Positions 29,134 to 40,588 of a DNA stretch of 64,000 nucleotides are shown here, in pieces; positions within the stretch are counted from its first letter, which is position 1, and each line of letters begins with the position of its first letter. The stretch covers positions 1 through 64,000 of the forward strand of contig CAJCIO010000055.1 in assembly GCA_903970465.1 (NCBI GenBank), written 5' to 3'. Source of the stretch: Gammaproteobacteria bacterium (GTDB lineage Bacteria > Pseudomonadota > Gammaproteobacteria > Pseudomonadales > Pseudomonadaceae). The notes below the pieces were generated by a model, which searched no databases, was not told where the DNA came from, and was given only the letters and a program-made list of their open reading frames with translations. The position numbers and the translations under genes were made by a program.

Positions 29134-29661
29134 ATGTTGAATGACCCGATTCCACCTCACGTTGACCCGCGTAAATTGGCAGATCGTGGCACCACCCTCC
29201 AGGGTGAATTGCTGCTGGCCAATTTGGAGAGACTCTGCGACCCGCTTTCCGACAATGTCGGTACGGTGCAGGCTAAATTCGTTTTTGAACGAGATGAACG
29301 TAAAGCCGTGGTCATCCACAGCTTTATCGACACCGAAGTCAAAATGGTTTGCCAGCGTTGTCTTGAGCTGGTCACCCTGCCGATCCATAGCGAATGCAGT
29401 TACGCTGTGGTGAAGGAGGGTGCGAATACCCAGTCGTTGCCGTCAGGCTATGACGTGCTGGAACTGGGCGAAGATCCTTTGGATCTGCAGGCATTGATCG
29501 AGGAGGAGCTTCTGCTCGCCTTGCCCATTGTGCCTGCTCATCAACCGGAAGAATGCCAGCAGCCGGCGGGAGCAGATGAGCCCGAGCCGAGCGAGGACGA
29601 GGTAACGCGGTCCAACCCGTTCAGTGTATTGGCGCAGTTAAAGCGTGACCCAAACGTTTAG
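29134..29661 (+). CDS. yceD: YceD (DUF177) 23S rRNA accumulation protein
   Basis: 175 residues, with the C-x-x-C pair (CQRCLELV) conserved in DUF177. In E. coli it affects 23S rRNA levels and is always near rpmF. The ATG has almost no leader if the promoter at 29096 is right, and no Shine-Dalgarno. rpmF follows in 13 bases. Confidence 0.9.
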   Translation: MLNDPIPPHVDPRKLADRGTTLQGELLLANLERLCDPLSDNVGTVQAKFVFERDERKAVVIHSFIDTEVKMVCQRCLELVTLPIHSECSYAVVKEGANTQSLPSGYDVLELGEDPLDLQALIEEELLLALPIVPAHQPEECQQPAGADEPEPSEDEVTRSNPFSVLAQLKRDPNV

Positions 29662-29674
29662 GAGTTAATCAATT

Positions 29675-29857
29675 ATGGCTGTTCAGCAGAACAAAAAATC
29701 CCGCTCTGCCCGCGACATGCGCCGTTCGCACGACGCACTCGAGGCTAGCACTCTGTCTGTAGAAAAAACCACCGGTGAAGTTCACCTGCGTCACCACGTT
29801 TCGCCAGAAGGCGTATACCGTGGCCGTAAAGTGATCGACAAGGGCGCTGACGAGTAA
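29675..29857 (+). CDS. rpmF: 50S ribosomal protein L32
   Basis: 60 residues, [20 protein letters not shown], the standard start and length of L32. It is short, basic and followed after 4 bases by plsX, so ribosome synthesis and lipid synthesis are joined in one transcript as in E. coli. Confidence 0.98.
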
Positions 29858-29861
29858 TTAC

Positions 29862-30872
29862 TTGTCCGCTCAGATCATCGCGATCGACGCAATGGGCGGG
29901 GACTTCGGTCCCCGCAGCATTGTCGAGGCCTGCCTCGCCTGCCTGTCTGCAAACCCCTCGCTGTACCTGACCCTCGTCGGTCAACCTCAACTCCTTGAAC
30001 AGCTGCTTGCCCAACATCGTGGTGTGGATCGCTCGCGCCTGCAGATTGCTGCGGCCAGCGAAGTGGTCGGCATGGACGACAAGCCCTCCGTGGCGCTGCG
30101 TGGCAAGCCCGACTCGTCGATGCGGGTAGCGCTGGAGCTGGTGCGCGACGACAAGGTGCAGGCGATGGTCAGTGCGGGTAATACCGGGGCGTTGATGGCG
30201 CTGTCGCGTCACGTGCTCAAGACTGTTCCGGGCATCGATCGCCCGGCCATGGTCGCGGCGCTGCCGACCCAGACCGGCCATTGCCAGTTGCTCGACCTGG
30301 GCGCGAACGTCGATTGCAGTGCCGAGCAATTGCTGCAGTTCGCCGTCATGGGCTCGGTGGCGGCCCAGGCGCTAGGCATTGCCCGCCCGCGTGTGGCGCT
30401 GCTCAACATCGGCACCGAAGACATCAAGGGCAACCAGCAGGTCAAGCAGGCGGCGACGCTGCTTCAGGCGGCACAGAGCCTCAACTACATCGGCTATATC
30501 GAAGGCGACGGCCTGTACCGTGGCGAGGCAGACGTAGTGGTATGTGACGGATTCGTCGGCAACGTACTGCTCAAATCCAGCGAGGGCCTGGCCAGCATGA
30601 TTGCCGGGCGCACCGAAGCGGTGTTCAATTCTGGGGTGTTTGCGCGCCTGGCCGGGGCGGTGGCCTTGCCGCTGCTCAAGCGCCTGCGCAGCGAGTTGGC
30701 CCCGGCGCGGCACAACGGCGCCAGCTTCCTGGGACTGCAAGGGATCGTCATCAAAAGCCACGGCTCGGCAGGTGCAGAGGGTTTTCGCAGTGCCATCGAG
30801 CGAGCGCTCGTGGAGATTCGCGAGGATCTGCCGCGGCGTTTGCAAAGCTGCCTGACCGACCGGTTGCCTTAG
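29862..30872 (+). CDS. plsX: Acyl-ACP:phosphate acyltransferase PlsX
   Basis: 336 residues from a TTG start at 29862 ([13 protein letters not shown]). It makes acyl-phosphate from acyl-ACP for phospholipid synthesis at the membrane surface. The glycine-rich [11 protein letters not shown] and [11 protein letters not shown] motifs fit the family. The TTG start, with no strong site of its own, suggests coupling to rpmF. Confidence 0.94.
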   Translation: MSAQIIAIDAMGGDFGPRSIVEACLACLSANPSLYLTLVGQPQLLEQLLAQHRGVDRSRLQIAAASEVVGMDDKPSVALRGKPDSSMRVALELVRDDKVQAMVSAGNTGALMALSRHVLKTVPGIDRPAMVAALPTQTGHCQLLDLGANVDCSAEQLLQFAVMGSVAAQALGIARPRVALLNIGTEDIKGNQQVKQAATLLQAAQSLNYIGYIEGDGLYRGEADVVVCDGFVGNVLLKSSEGLASMIAGRTEAVFNSGVFARLAGAVALPLLKRLRSELAPARHNGASFLGLQGIVIKSHGSAGAEGFRSAIERALVEIREDLPRRLQSCLTDRLP

Positions 30873-30884
30873 GCATGATCGTCC

Positions 30885-30903
30885 AAGGAGTGCTTAAATG
30901 TGA
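30885..30903 (+). promoter_or_regulatory. Start-stop element (ATGTGA behind AAGGAG) in the plsX-fabD gap
   Basis: AAGGAG (30885-30890), a 7-base spacer and ATG-TGA (30898-30903) make a near-ideal translation start followed at once by a stop. E. coli has fabH at this position; here it is absent. The element may stall ribosomes or be the relic of a lost fabH start. Confidence 0.5.
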
Positions 30904-30999
30904 CCGCTCGGTTTTAATTGCCATCCAATTGTCAGTTTCGCGCGGCCTGCTTTGTGGGCCGTCAACTCTGTGGCGACACGATCATTAAGGGCTTGTTTC

Positions 31000-31938
31000 A
31001 TGTCTGCATCCCTCGCATTCGTCTTTCCTGGGCAAGGTTCCCAGTCCCTCGGCATGCTCGCCGAGCAGGGCGCCCAGCACAAGCTGGTCGTCGATACGTT
31101 CGCTGAAGCGTCTGCAGCCCTGGGTTACGACCTGTGGGCGCTGACCCAGCAAGGTCCGGTTGAGTTGCTCAACCAGACCGACAAGACGCAGCCGGCGATT
31201 CTTACCGCCTCCGTGGCCCTGTGGCGCCTCTGGCAGGCCGAAGTCGGCAAGCAGCCGGCATTTGTCGCTGGCCACAGCCTGGGTGAATACAGTGCATTGG
31301 TCGCGGCGGGCAGCGTCAGCCTGGCCGACGCGGTCAGACTGGTAGAAACGCGTGGCCAACTGATGCAAGAAGCCGTGCCTGCGGGCATGGGCGGCATGGC
31401 GGCGATTCTCGGTCTGCCGGACGACCAGGTTATCGCGGCCTGCGCTGAAGCGGGCCAGGGTGAAGTGGTCAGCGCGGTCAACTTCAACTCGCCAGGTCAG
31501 GTCGTGATCGCGGGCTCGAAAACCGCTGTCGAACGTGCCATGGAACTGTGCAAGGCCCGTGGTGCCAAACGCGCCATGCCGCTGGCGGTCAGCGTACCGT
31601 CGCACTGCGCGCTGATGCGCCCGGCGGCCGAGAAGTTCGCCGCGTCGATCGAAGCCATCGACTGGCAGGCGCCGAGCATCCCGTTGGTGCAGAACGTCAG
31701 CGCCAGCGTGGCGACCGACGTCGCGACCCTCAAGAGTGATCTGCTCAAACAGCTGTACATGCCGGTTCGCTGGGTCGAATCGGTGGCGTTTCTGGCCAGC
31801 CAGGGCGCCGTCAATCTGGTCGAATGTGGCCCGGGTAAAGTGCTCGCGGGCCTCAACAAGCGCTGCGCCGAAGGCGTTAGCACGACCAATCTGGATACCC
31901 CCGACGCCTTCGCCGCCGCTGTGGCGGCGCAGGCTTGA
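31000..31938 (+). CDS. fabD: Malonyl-CoA:ACP transacylase FabD
   Basis: 312 residues from the ATG at 31000. The N-terminal GQGSQ oxyanion motif and the nucleophile S93 in GHSLGE are in place. It loads malonyl groups onto AcpP. fabG follows in 16 bases. fabH is missing between plsX and fabD, as I recall for Pseudomonas, where another synthase starts chains. Confidence 0.96.
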   Translation: MSASLAFVFPGQGSQSLGMLAEQGAQHKLVVDTFAEASAALGYDLWALTQQGPVELLNQTDKTQPAILTASVALWRLWQAEVGKQPAFVAGHSLGEYSALVAAGSVSLADAVRLVETRGQLMQEAVPAGMGGMAAILGLPDDQVIAACAEAGQGEVVSAVNFNSPGQVVIAGSKTAVERAMELCKARGAKRAMPLAVSVPSHCALMRPAAEKFAASIEAIDWQAPSIPLVQNVSASVATDVATLKSDLLKQLYMPVRWVESVAFLASQGAVNLVECGPGKVLAGLNKRCAEGVSTTNLDTPDAFAAAVAAQA

Positions 31939-31954
31939 AGCAGGAGATAGTTGC

Positions 31955-32695
31955 ATGAGCTTGCAAGGTAAAGTTGCGCTGGTGACCGGCGCCAGCCGTG
32001 GCATCGGCCAGGCCATCGCCCTTGAATTGGGTCGTCAGGGCGCCACCGTGATCGGCACCGCCACGTCTGCGTCGGGCGCCGAACGCATTGCGGCCACGCT
32101 CAAGGAGCATGGCATCACCGGTACCGGGCTGGAACTCAACGTCACCAACGACGAGTCGGTTGCCGCCACCCTGGCTGCGATCACTGCGCAATTCGGCGTG
32201 CCGGCCATTCTGGTGAACAATGCCGGCATCACCCGCGACAACCTGATGATGCGCATGAAGGACGACGAGTGGCATGACGTCATCGACACCAACCTCAATA
32301 GTCTATTCCGCCTGTCCAAGGCGGTTTTGCGCGGCATGACCAAGGCGCGTTGGGGCCGAATCATCAGTATCGGTTCGGTAGTGGGTGCAATGGGCAACGC
32401 AGGCCAAGTAAACTACGCCGCCGCGAAAGCCGGGCTCGAAGGTTTCAGCCGCGCTCTGGCGCGCGAAGTGGGCTCCCGGTCGATCACGGTCAACTCGGTG
32501 GCACCTGGTTTTATCGACACCGACATGACTCGTGAGCTGCCTGAAGCGCAACGTGAAGCACTGCTGACGCAAATCCCGCTGGGCCGTCTGGGCCAGGCCG
32601 AGGAAATCGCGCAAGTGGTCGCTTTTCTGGCTTCCGAGGGTGCAGCTTACGTGACCGGAGCTACAATTCCGGTGAACGGCGGCATGTACATGTAA
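31955..32695 (+). CDS. fabG: 3-oxoacyl-ACP reductase FabG
   Basis: 246 residues from the ATG at 31955, with AGGAG upstream. The NADPH loop TGASRGIG is at 11-18, NNAG at 88-91, and the catalytic S141, Y154 and K158 match E. coli S138/Y151/K155 with a 3-residue offset. It reduces 3-ketoacyl-ACP in each elongation round. Confidence 0.97.
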   Translation: MSLQGKVALVTGASRGIGQAIALELGRQGATVIGTATSASGAERIAATLKEHGITGTGLELNVTNDESVAATLAAITAQFGVPAILVNNAGITRDNLMMRMKDDEWHDVIDTNLNSLFRLSKAVLRGMTKARWGRIISIGSVVGAMGNAGQVNYAAAKAGLEGFSRALAREVGSRSITVNSVAPGFIDTDMTRELPEAQREALLTQIPLGRLGQAEEIAQVVAFLASEGAAYVTGATIPVNGGMYM

Positions 32696-32704
32696 GCTGT
32701 GTGC

Positions 32705-32727
32705 GACATTTTTTCGCTAAAAATGTC
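32705..32727. repeat. Perfect AT-rich inverted repeat in the fabG-acpP gap
   Basis: Nine-base arms GACATTTTT/AAAAATGTC enclose a 5-base loop, 10 bases after the fabG stop. It has no following U-run outside the stem. It could be a weak terminator, an mRNA end or an operator upstream of the acpP promoter. Confidence 0.5.
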
Positions 32728-32812
32728 ATACGAGTCGAGCAAAAATCCGTTATAAAGCTGCAACCCAATTCGGGGCAGCGGGCCAATGTTAGATCGCTGT
32801 GACGCTTTCAGT

Positions 32813-32840
32813 TTGAAAAGCCGAGCGGTTTCGCTAAACT
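32813..32840 (+). promoter_or_regulatory. Predicted sigma-70 promoter of acpP
   Basis: TTGAAA (32813-32818), a 16-base spacer and TAAACT (32835-32840). This gives a leader of about 45 bases that contains the RgsA-complementary ribosome-binding region at 32870-32890. A weaker TATAAA is at 32751. A separate strong promoter is expected because AcpP is needed in large amounts. Confidence 0.5.
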
Positions 32841-32891
32841 TACGCACCGGCCAGCTGCCTGACTTATGTCCATTAGGAGTGAAAACAAGGT

Positions 32892-33128
32892 ATGAGCACC
32901 ATCGAAGAACGCGTCAAGAAAATCGTTGCCGAGCAACTGGGCGTTAAAGAAGAAGAAGTCACCAACAGTGCTTCTTTCGTAGAAGACCTGGGTGCCGATT
33001 CCCTTGATACCGTTGAGCTGGTGATGGCTCTGGAAGAGGAATTCGAGACCGAGATTCCAGACGAAGAAGCCGAGAAGATCACGACTGTACAAGCGGCCAT
33101 CGATTACGTTACTGCCCACCAGGCGTAA
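32892..33128 (+). CDS. acpP: Acyl carrier protein AcpP
   Basis: 78 residues, highly acidic, with the phosphopantetheine site S37 in [15 protein letters not shown]. It carries all growing acyl chains. The ribosome-binding region CCATTAGGAGT (32870-32880) is nearly the same as the antisense of the sRNA at 39435-39553. A hairpin terminator follows, so much acpP mRNA is probably monocistronic. Confidence 0.98.
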   Translation: MSTIEERVKKIVAEQLGVKEEEVTNSASFVEDLGADSLDTVELVMALEEEFETEIPDEEAEKITTVQAAIDYVTAHQA

Positions 33129-33159
33129 TGATTTTGTAATCGTAGCTTTGCTGTCTCGG

Positions 33160-33197
33160 AAAAACCGCACTGCCTTTGCTGGCGTGCGGTTTTTTCT
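33160..33197 (+). terminator. Intra-operon terminator between acpP and fabF
   Basis: An 11-bp stem AAAAACCGCAC/GTGCGGTTTTT with a 13-base loop runs into TTTTTTC. It would let acpP be made in excess over fabF, with partial read-through. Confidence 0.8.
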
Positions 33198-33241
33198 TTA
33201 GGTGGCAGGCGCGCCGTCGTCAATAGAATAAGGAGAGTGCT

Positions 33242-34486
33242 GTGTCGCGTAGACGCGTCGTGGTCACTGGTTTAGGTATGCTGTCGCCGCTGGGCACTGA
33301 CGTGTCGAGCACCTGGCAGGGCATTCTGGCCGGCCGCAGTGGTATTGGTCCGATCGAACATACGGATCTTTCTGCCTATTCGACCCGTTTCGGCGGCTCG
33401 GTCAAGGACTTCAAGGTCGAGGAGTATCTTTCGGTCAAAGAGGCTCGCAAGCTCGATCTGTTCATTCAATACGGCTTGGCAGCCGGGTTCCAGGCGGTTC
33501 GCGATTCCGGCCTGGTCGTCACCGACGCCAACCGTGAGCGTATCGGCGTGGCCATGGGGTCGGGTATCGGTGGTCTCACCAATATCGAAGAAACCAGCCG
33601 CACCTTGCATGATTCCGGCCCGCGCCGAATTTCGCCGTTCTTCGTGCCTGGCTCGATCATCAACATGATTTCCGGGTTTCTGTCCATTCACCTGGGCGTA
33701 CAGGGTCCCAATTTCGCAATCTCCACGGCGTGCACCACTGGCACTCATTGCATCGGCATGGCCTTTCGCAATATCGCCTACGGTGAAGCCGACGTGATGA
33801 TTGCCGGCGGTGCCGAAATGGCCGCCTGCGGCTTGGGCATGGGCGGTTTCGGCGCGGCGCGGGCGATGTCCACGCGCAACGACGAACCGCAGCGCGCCAG
33901 TCGCCCTTGGGACAAAGGCCGTGACGGCTTCGTGCTGGCCGACGGTGCGGGCGCCCTGGTGCTCGAAGAGCTCGAGCACGCTCAGGCTCGCGGTGCCACC
34001 ATCTACGCCGAGCTGATCGGCTTCGGCATGAGCGGCGACGCGTTCCACATGACCTCGCCGCCCGAAGACGGCGCCGGTGCCGCGCGTTGCATGGCCAACG
34101 CCTTGCGCGATGCCAAGGTCAGCCCGGACGAGGTGCAGTACATCAACGCCCACGGTACCTCGACTCCGGTCGGCGACCTGGCGGAAGTGCAAGCCATCAA
34201 GTCGGTATTCGGCGAGCATGCGCGCACTCTGGCAGTGAGCTCGACCAAATCGATGACCGGCCACTTGCTGGGTGCTGCAGGTGCCGTCGAGGCGATCTTC
34301 AGCGTGCTGGCGATCCGCGACCAGATCGCGCCGCCGACCATCAACCTCGATGAGCCCGATGAAGGCTGCGACCTCGACTTCGTTCCGCACGAAGCGCGGA
34401 AAATGCCAATCGACGTGGTGCTGTCCAACTCGTTCGGGTTCGGCGGCACCAACGGCTCGCTGGTGCTGCGTCGGTTCGTCGGTTGA
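33242..34486 (+). CDS. fabF: 3-oxoacyl-ACP synthase II FabF
   Basis: 414 residues from a GTG at 33242 with AAGGAGA upstream. The catalytic triad is C164 (STACTTG), H304 (NAHGTSTP) and H341 (GHLLGAAG), one residue off E. coli FabF. It condenses malonyl-ACP with acyl-ACP. Its stop overlaps the pabC start (TGATG). Confidence 0.96.
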   Translation: MSRRRVVVTGLGMLSPLGTDVSSTWQGILAGRSGIGPIEHTDLSAYSTRFGGSVKDFKVEEYLSVKEARKLDLFIQYGLAAGFQAVRDSGLVVTDANRERIGVAMGSGIGGLTNIEETSRTLHDSGPRRISPFFVPGSIINMISGFLSIHLGVQGPNFAISTACTTGTHCIGMAFRNIAYGEADVMIAGGAEMAACGLGMGGFGAARAMSTRNDEPQRASRPWDKGRDGFVLADGAGALVLEELEHAQARGATIYAELIGFGMSGDAFHMTSPPEDGAGAARCMANALRDAKVSPDEVQYINAHGTSTPVGDLAEVQAIKSVFGEHARTLAVSSTKSMTGHLLGAAGAVEAIFSVLAIRDQIAPPTINLDEPDEGCDLDFVPHEARKMPIDVVLSNSFGFGGTNGSLVLRRFVG

Positions 34487-35301
34487 TGCACAGCTGGGTC
34501 GACGGGGTTGCGCAGTCGCAGGTCGGGCTGAACAACCGCGGGCTGGCCTATGGCGATGGTCTGTTTGAGACCATCGCCGTGCGGCGCGGTCAGCCATTGC
34601 TGCTCGATCGGCACCTGCAGCGCCTGCAATGGGGCTGTGAGCGCCTGGCAATGGTGGCCGACGCTCAGCAAGTGCGCGACGAAGTGCTCGCATATGCAGC
34701 GGCGCTGGGCGAGGGCGTGCTCAAGCTGATCCTCACCCGTGGCGACAGCCCCCGTGGCTATGCCGCCGATCCTCAAGCGCCGGCGCGGCGTATTCTGCAA
34801 GCCAGCCCGTTGCCCAGCTATCCGGCCGCTCACAGCACCGAGGGTGTGCAACTGTTCCCTTGCCGCACGCGCCTGGCCGAGCAACCGCTGCTGGCCGGGC
34901 TCAAGCATCTCAATCGTCTGGAGCAAGTGCTGGCACGCAACGAGTGGCAGGGCAGCGCCTATGCCGAGGGTTTGATGTGCGACTTGCAGGGCCGGGTGAT
35001 CGAAGGTGTCTACAGCAACCTGTTCCTGGTCCGTGACGCTGTGTTGCATACAGCCGATCTTGTGCGCTGTGGCGTCGCCGGTACCTTGCGTGCCGAGCTA
35101 CTGGCGCAGGCGCAAGGGCTGGATCTCCAGGTAAAAGTGTGTGATTTGACGTTGCAGGATCTCGCCGATGCAGACGAAGTCTTCGTCTGCAACAGTGTCT
35201 ACGGCATCTGGCCAGTGCTTGGCGTCGATGCGCTCCGCTGGCCGGCCGGCCCGGTGACCCGTAAACTGCAAACCCTCGCCTGTGCACTATTGGACCTGTG
35301 A
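34486..35301 (+). CDS. pabC: Aminodeoxychorismate lyase PabC
   Basis: 271 residues from the ATG overlapping the fabF stop. It is a fold-type IV PLP enzyme with the YGDGLFETI motif and EGVYSNLFLVRD. It releases 4-aminobenzoate for folate. pabC between fabF and mltG is the order seen in E. coli. The next gene, mltG, starts 3 bases after its stop. Confidence 0.92.
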   Translation: MHSWVDGVAQSQVGLNNRGLAYGDGLFETIAVRRGQPLLLDRHLQRLQWGCERLAMVADAQQVRDEVLAYAAALGEGVLKLILTRGDSPRGYAADPQAPARRILQASPLPSYPAAHSTEGVQLFPCRTRLAEQPLLAGLKHLNRLEQVLARNEWQGSAYAEGLMCDLQGRVIEGVYSNLFLVRDAVLHTADLVRCGVAGTLRAELLAQAQGLDLQVKVCDLTLQDLADADEVFVCNSVYGIWPVLGVDALRWPAGPVTRKLQTLACALLDL

Positions 35302-35304
35302 TCT

Positions 35305-38058
<2,754 letters not shown>

Positions 38059-38180
38059 GGGAGCATTGTGGTATTTTGACTGTCTGATATTCAAAGTGCC
38101 ATCAGTTAGCGTTATTGCTTCAGTCGATTCAACCCAGCGTGTCCGTGGCCTCTATGCCCGGCCGCAGTGAAGGAAGCCGC

Positions 38181-38537
38181 ATGAACCAGCCAGTCAACCC
38201 GGGCCCGCGCAACGGTATCCTGTCCCTGACCATCAAGGACAAGGCCGTGCTGTATGCGGCCTACATGCCTTTCATCAAGAACGGCGGCCTGTTCATTCCC
38301 ACCAGCAAGAGCTACAAGCTGGGCGACGAGCTGTTCATGCTCCTCAACTTGATGGATGAAGGCGAGAAGATTCCCGTGGCCGGCAAGGTCGCCTGGATCA
38401 CCCCCAAGGGCGCCCAGGGCAACCGCGCCGCCGGTGTCGGCGTGCAGTTCAACGACGGTGACGACACCGCGCGCAACAAGATTGAAACCTACCTGGCCGG
38501 CGCCCTGAAGTCCGACCGTCCCACTCATACGATGTAG
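38181..38537 (+). CDS. pilZ: Type IV pilus assembly protein PilZ
   Basis: 118 residues from MNQPVNPGPRNG at 38181 with AAGGAAG upstream. It has the PilZ fold but, like the founding PilZ of P. aeruginosa, lacks the RxxxR c-di-GMP motif at its N-terminus, so it probably acts through protein contacts in pilus assembly. holB-pilZ-tatD is the P. aeruginosa order. Confidence 0.92.
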   Translation: MNQPVNPGPRNGILSLTIKDKAVLYAAYMPFIKNGGLFIPTSKSYKLGDELFMLLNLMDEGEKIPVAGKVAWITPKGAQGNRAAGVGVQFNDGDDTARNKIETYLAGALKSDRPTHTM

Positions 38538-38543
38538 TTGCCC

Positions 38544-39341
38544 ATGTCTGCCGATAGCCGTTTGCTCGTTGATTCCCACTGCCACCTCGACCGCCTCGAC
38601 CTGACCGCCCACGACGGTTCGTTGGACCGCGCTTTGGACGCCGCACGGGCCCGGGGTGTGAAGCATTTCCTGTGCATCGGGGTGAGTGCCGACAACGCGG
38701 CGGCGGTGAAAGCCTTGGCCGATCAGTATGACGATGTGGATTGCTCCGTCGGCATTCACCCACTGGACCTCAAGCCTGGTGAAGCGCCGGCGCTGGACTG
38801 GCTGCTGCGCGAGCTGGATCACCCGCGTGTAGTGGCCATCGGAGAAACTGGCCTGGATTATCACTACGAGCCCGAGGCGGCAGAGCTGCAGCAGGCATCG
38901 TTCCGCTTGCACCTGCAAGCGGCCAACGCTACCGGCAAGCCGGTGATCGTGCATACCCGCGGGGCGCGCGCCGATACGCTGGCGTTGTTGCGCGAAGCAC
39001 AGTTGCCGCAGGGCGGTGTGCTGCACTGCTTTACCGAAGATTGGGACATGGCCAAGGCAGCGCTGGACCTGGGCTTCTATATCTCGTTGTCCGGCATCGT
39101 CACCTTTCGCAATGCCGACGCCCTGCGCGATGTTGCGCGGCAGGTACCGGCCGACCGCCTGCTGGTCGAGACCGACTCACCGTATCTGGCGCCTATTCCA
39201 TACCGCGGCAAGCCCAACCTGCCGCAGTACGTGCGCGAGGTGGCCGAGTACCTTGCCATGCTGCGCGGGGTGTCGTACGAGGCGTTCGCGGCGCAGACCA
39301 CCGAGAACTTCAAGCGCTTGTTCCCGTTGGCGCATCTCTAG
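38544..39341 (+). CDS. TatD family metal-dependent hydrolase
   Basis: 265 residues from the ATG at 38544 (a TTG two codons earlier directly follows the pilZ stop). The metal motif DSHCHLD, the GETGLDYHYE, the HTRGA and the VETDSPYL motifs are complete. TatD-type enzymes are DNases or RNases; the exact substrate here is open. It lies 6 bases after pilZ. Confidence 0.9.
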   Translation: MSADSRLLVDSHCHLDRLDLTAHDGSLDRALDAARARGVKHFLCIGVSADNAAAVKALADQYDDVDCSVGIHPLDLKPGEAPALDWLLRELDHPRVVAIGETGLDYHYEPEAAELQQASFRLHLQAANATGKPVIVHTRGARADTLALLREAQLPQGGVLHCFTEDWDMAKAALDLGFYISLSGIVTFRNADALRDVARQVPADRLLVETDSPYLAPIPYRGKPNLPQYVREVAEYLAMLRGVSYEAFAAQTTENFKRLFPLAHL

Positions 39342-39344
39342 AAG

Positions 39345-39368
39345 CTTCGCGGGTAGAACCCACTCCCA
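39345..39368. repeat. Single REP-like arm after the tatD-like gene
   Basis: GCTTCGCGGGTAGAACCCAC plus TCCC matches one arm of the CGCGGGCAGAACCCGC family seen at 61162-61224. It lies just after the stop codon at 39341. Confidence 0.55.
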
Positions 39369-39434
39369 AATGAGCATGCATTCCAACCCATGGGGCCCCG
39401 TGCAGCCTTTTGCCATCGATCTGAACCTTCAGGC

Positions 39435-39553
39435 AAAAAAAACCCGGGTTCTGGGGGGGGAATCCGGGTTAAGACCATTAGGAGTAAAACAAAGGCGCGC
39501 GGTCCATCGACACCTTTATTGGCACGTCACTTGGGGGATATGGCGCGTCAACA
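39435..39553 (-). ncRNA. rgsA: RgsA-like RpoS-dependent small RNA
   Basis: Read leftward, this ends in a terminator hairpin (arms AACCCGG/CCGGGTT, 39443-39449 and 39464-39470) followed by eight Us. A sigma-S-like -10, CGATACT, at 39560-39566 puts the start near 39553, giving about 119 nt. P. aeruginosa RgsA, as I recall, is about 120 nt and lies in the same place between tatD and a TetR gene. The stretch at 39475-39495 is antisense to the acpP ribosome-binding region. The loop of the terminator holds a run of eight C residues. Confidence 0.82.
39443..39470 (-). terminator. Terminator of the RgsA-like sRNA
   Basis: Seven-base arms CCCGGAT-side and AACCCGGG-side pair with a 14-base loop containing a C-run, then U8 (A-run at 39435-39442 on the plus strand). 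The minus strand has no protein gene that would need it, which supports an RNA gene. Confidence 0.85.
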
Positions 39554-39749
39554 TTCTTGAGTATCGTTGAGGTTTGGCAGTGCGCCAGTGTTGGTTGATC
39601 GTTTTTTAAACAACTTTGAAATAGGCGCGGCGCTGCTCAGCACCAATGCCCCCATCCTCCTTAAAGTGCGCCTTGGCAACGGATGATCCGTGCAATTTCA
39701 CGCCAGACAGGCATAATACTTCGCTTCGATTTTGACCCAGTCCTTCTTT

Positions 39750-40385
39750 ATGCAGAAAGAACCCCGCAAGGTCCGCGAGTTTCGACGCCGCGAACAGGAA
39801 ATTCTCGACACCGCCCTCAAGCTCTTCCTCGAGCAAGGGGAAGACAGCGTCACGGTGGAAATGATCGCCGATGCCGTGGGTATCGGCAAAGGTACGATCT
39901 ACAAGCACTTCAAGTCCAAGGCCGAGATCTATCTGCGCCTGATGCTCGACTATGAGCGCGATCTGAACCAACTGCTGCTGTCGTCCGATGTCGAGAATGA
40001 CCGCGAGTCCTTGTCGCGCGCCTATTTCGAGTTCCGCATGCGCGATCCTCAGCGTTATCGGCTGTTCGATCGTCTCGAAGAAAAAGTCGTCAAGGGCAAT
40101 CAGGTACCGGAGATGGTCGAGGAGTTGCACGCTATCCGTGCCTCGAACTTCGAGCATCTGACCCAGCTGATCAAGGGTCGCATCGACGAAGGCAAGCTGG
40201 AAGACGTGCCGCCGTACTTCCATTACTGCGCTGCCTGGGCGTTGGTGCATGGCGCGGTGGCGCTGTATCACTCGCCGTTCTGGAGCAACGTGCTGGAAGA
40301 TCAGGAGGGCTTCTTTCAGTTCCTCATGGACATCGGCGTGCGCATGGGCAACAAGCGCAAGCGCGATAGCGATCCGGTGGCCTGA
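39750..40385 (+). CDS. TetR family regulator
   Basis: 211 residues from the ATG at 39750 (MQKEPRKVREFRRRE). A TTG at 39732 in frame is an alternative. Residues about 12-58 are the TetR helix-turn-helix (TVEMIADAVGIGKGTIYKHFKSK), followed by a helical ligand domain. No Shine-Dalgarno precedes either start. From memory an equivalent TetR gene follows rgsA in P. aeruginosa. Target unknown. Confidence 0.88.
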   Translation: MQKEPRKVREFRRREQEILDTALKLFLEQGEDSVTVEMIADAVGIGKGTIYKHFKSKAEIYLRLMLDYERDLNQLLLSSDVENDRESLSRAYFEFRMRDPQRYRLFDRLEEKVVKGNQVPEMVEELHAIRASNFEHLTQLIKGRIDEGKLEDVPPYFHYCAAWALVHGAVALYHSPFWSNVLEDQEGFFQFLMDIGVRMGNKRKRDSDPVA

Positions 40386-40416
40386 GGCGAGTTCTCCGCT
40401 GGCCTCAAGGGGCCTT

Positions 40417-40490
40417 TCGCGGGCAGAGCCCGCTCCCACAGTATTACGCGTGTCCTTGTGGGAGCCGGCTCTGCCGGCGAAGAAGCCATT
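40417..40490. repeat. Inverted REP pair, CGCGGGCAGAGCCCGC type
   Basis: The left arm TTCGCGGGCAGAGCCCGCTC plus CCACA and the right arm TGTGGGAGCCGGCTCTGCCG plus GCGAA face each other across about 16 bases. It occupies the gap between the TetR and lipoprotein genes. Confidence 0.8.
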
Positions 40491-40588
40491 GCGAGCACTG
40501 CAAATTTTCCTCCTGCCCCAAGACTGGCGCAAAAGCTGCATCACGCCGCTTATTCGCCGGTTTTTCGTCGCCGGTCTCTGGAGGAATG

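Noticed and set aside
39606-40544. 312-codon minus-strand frame across the TetR gene
   Set aside because: The plus strand has a clear TetR helix-turn-helix and normal length. The minus-strand frame has no domain and runs through repeats.
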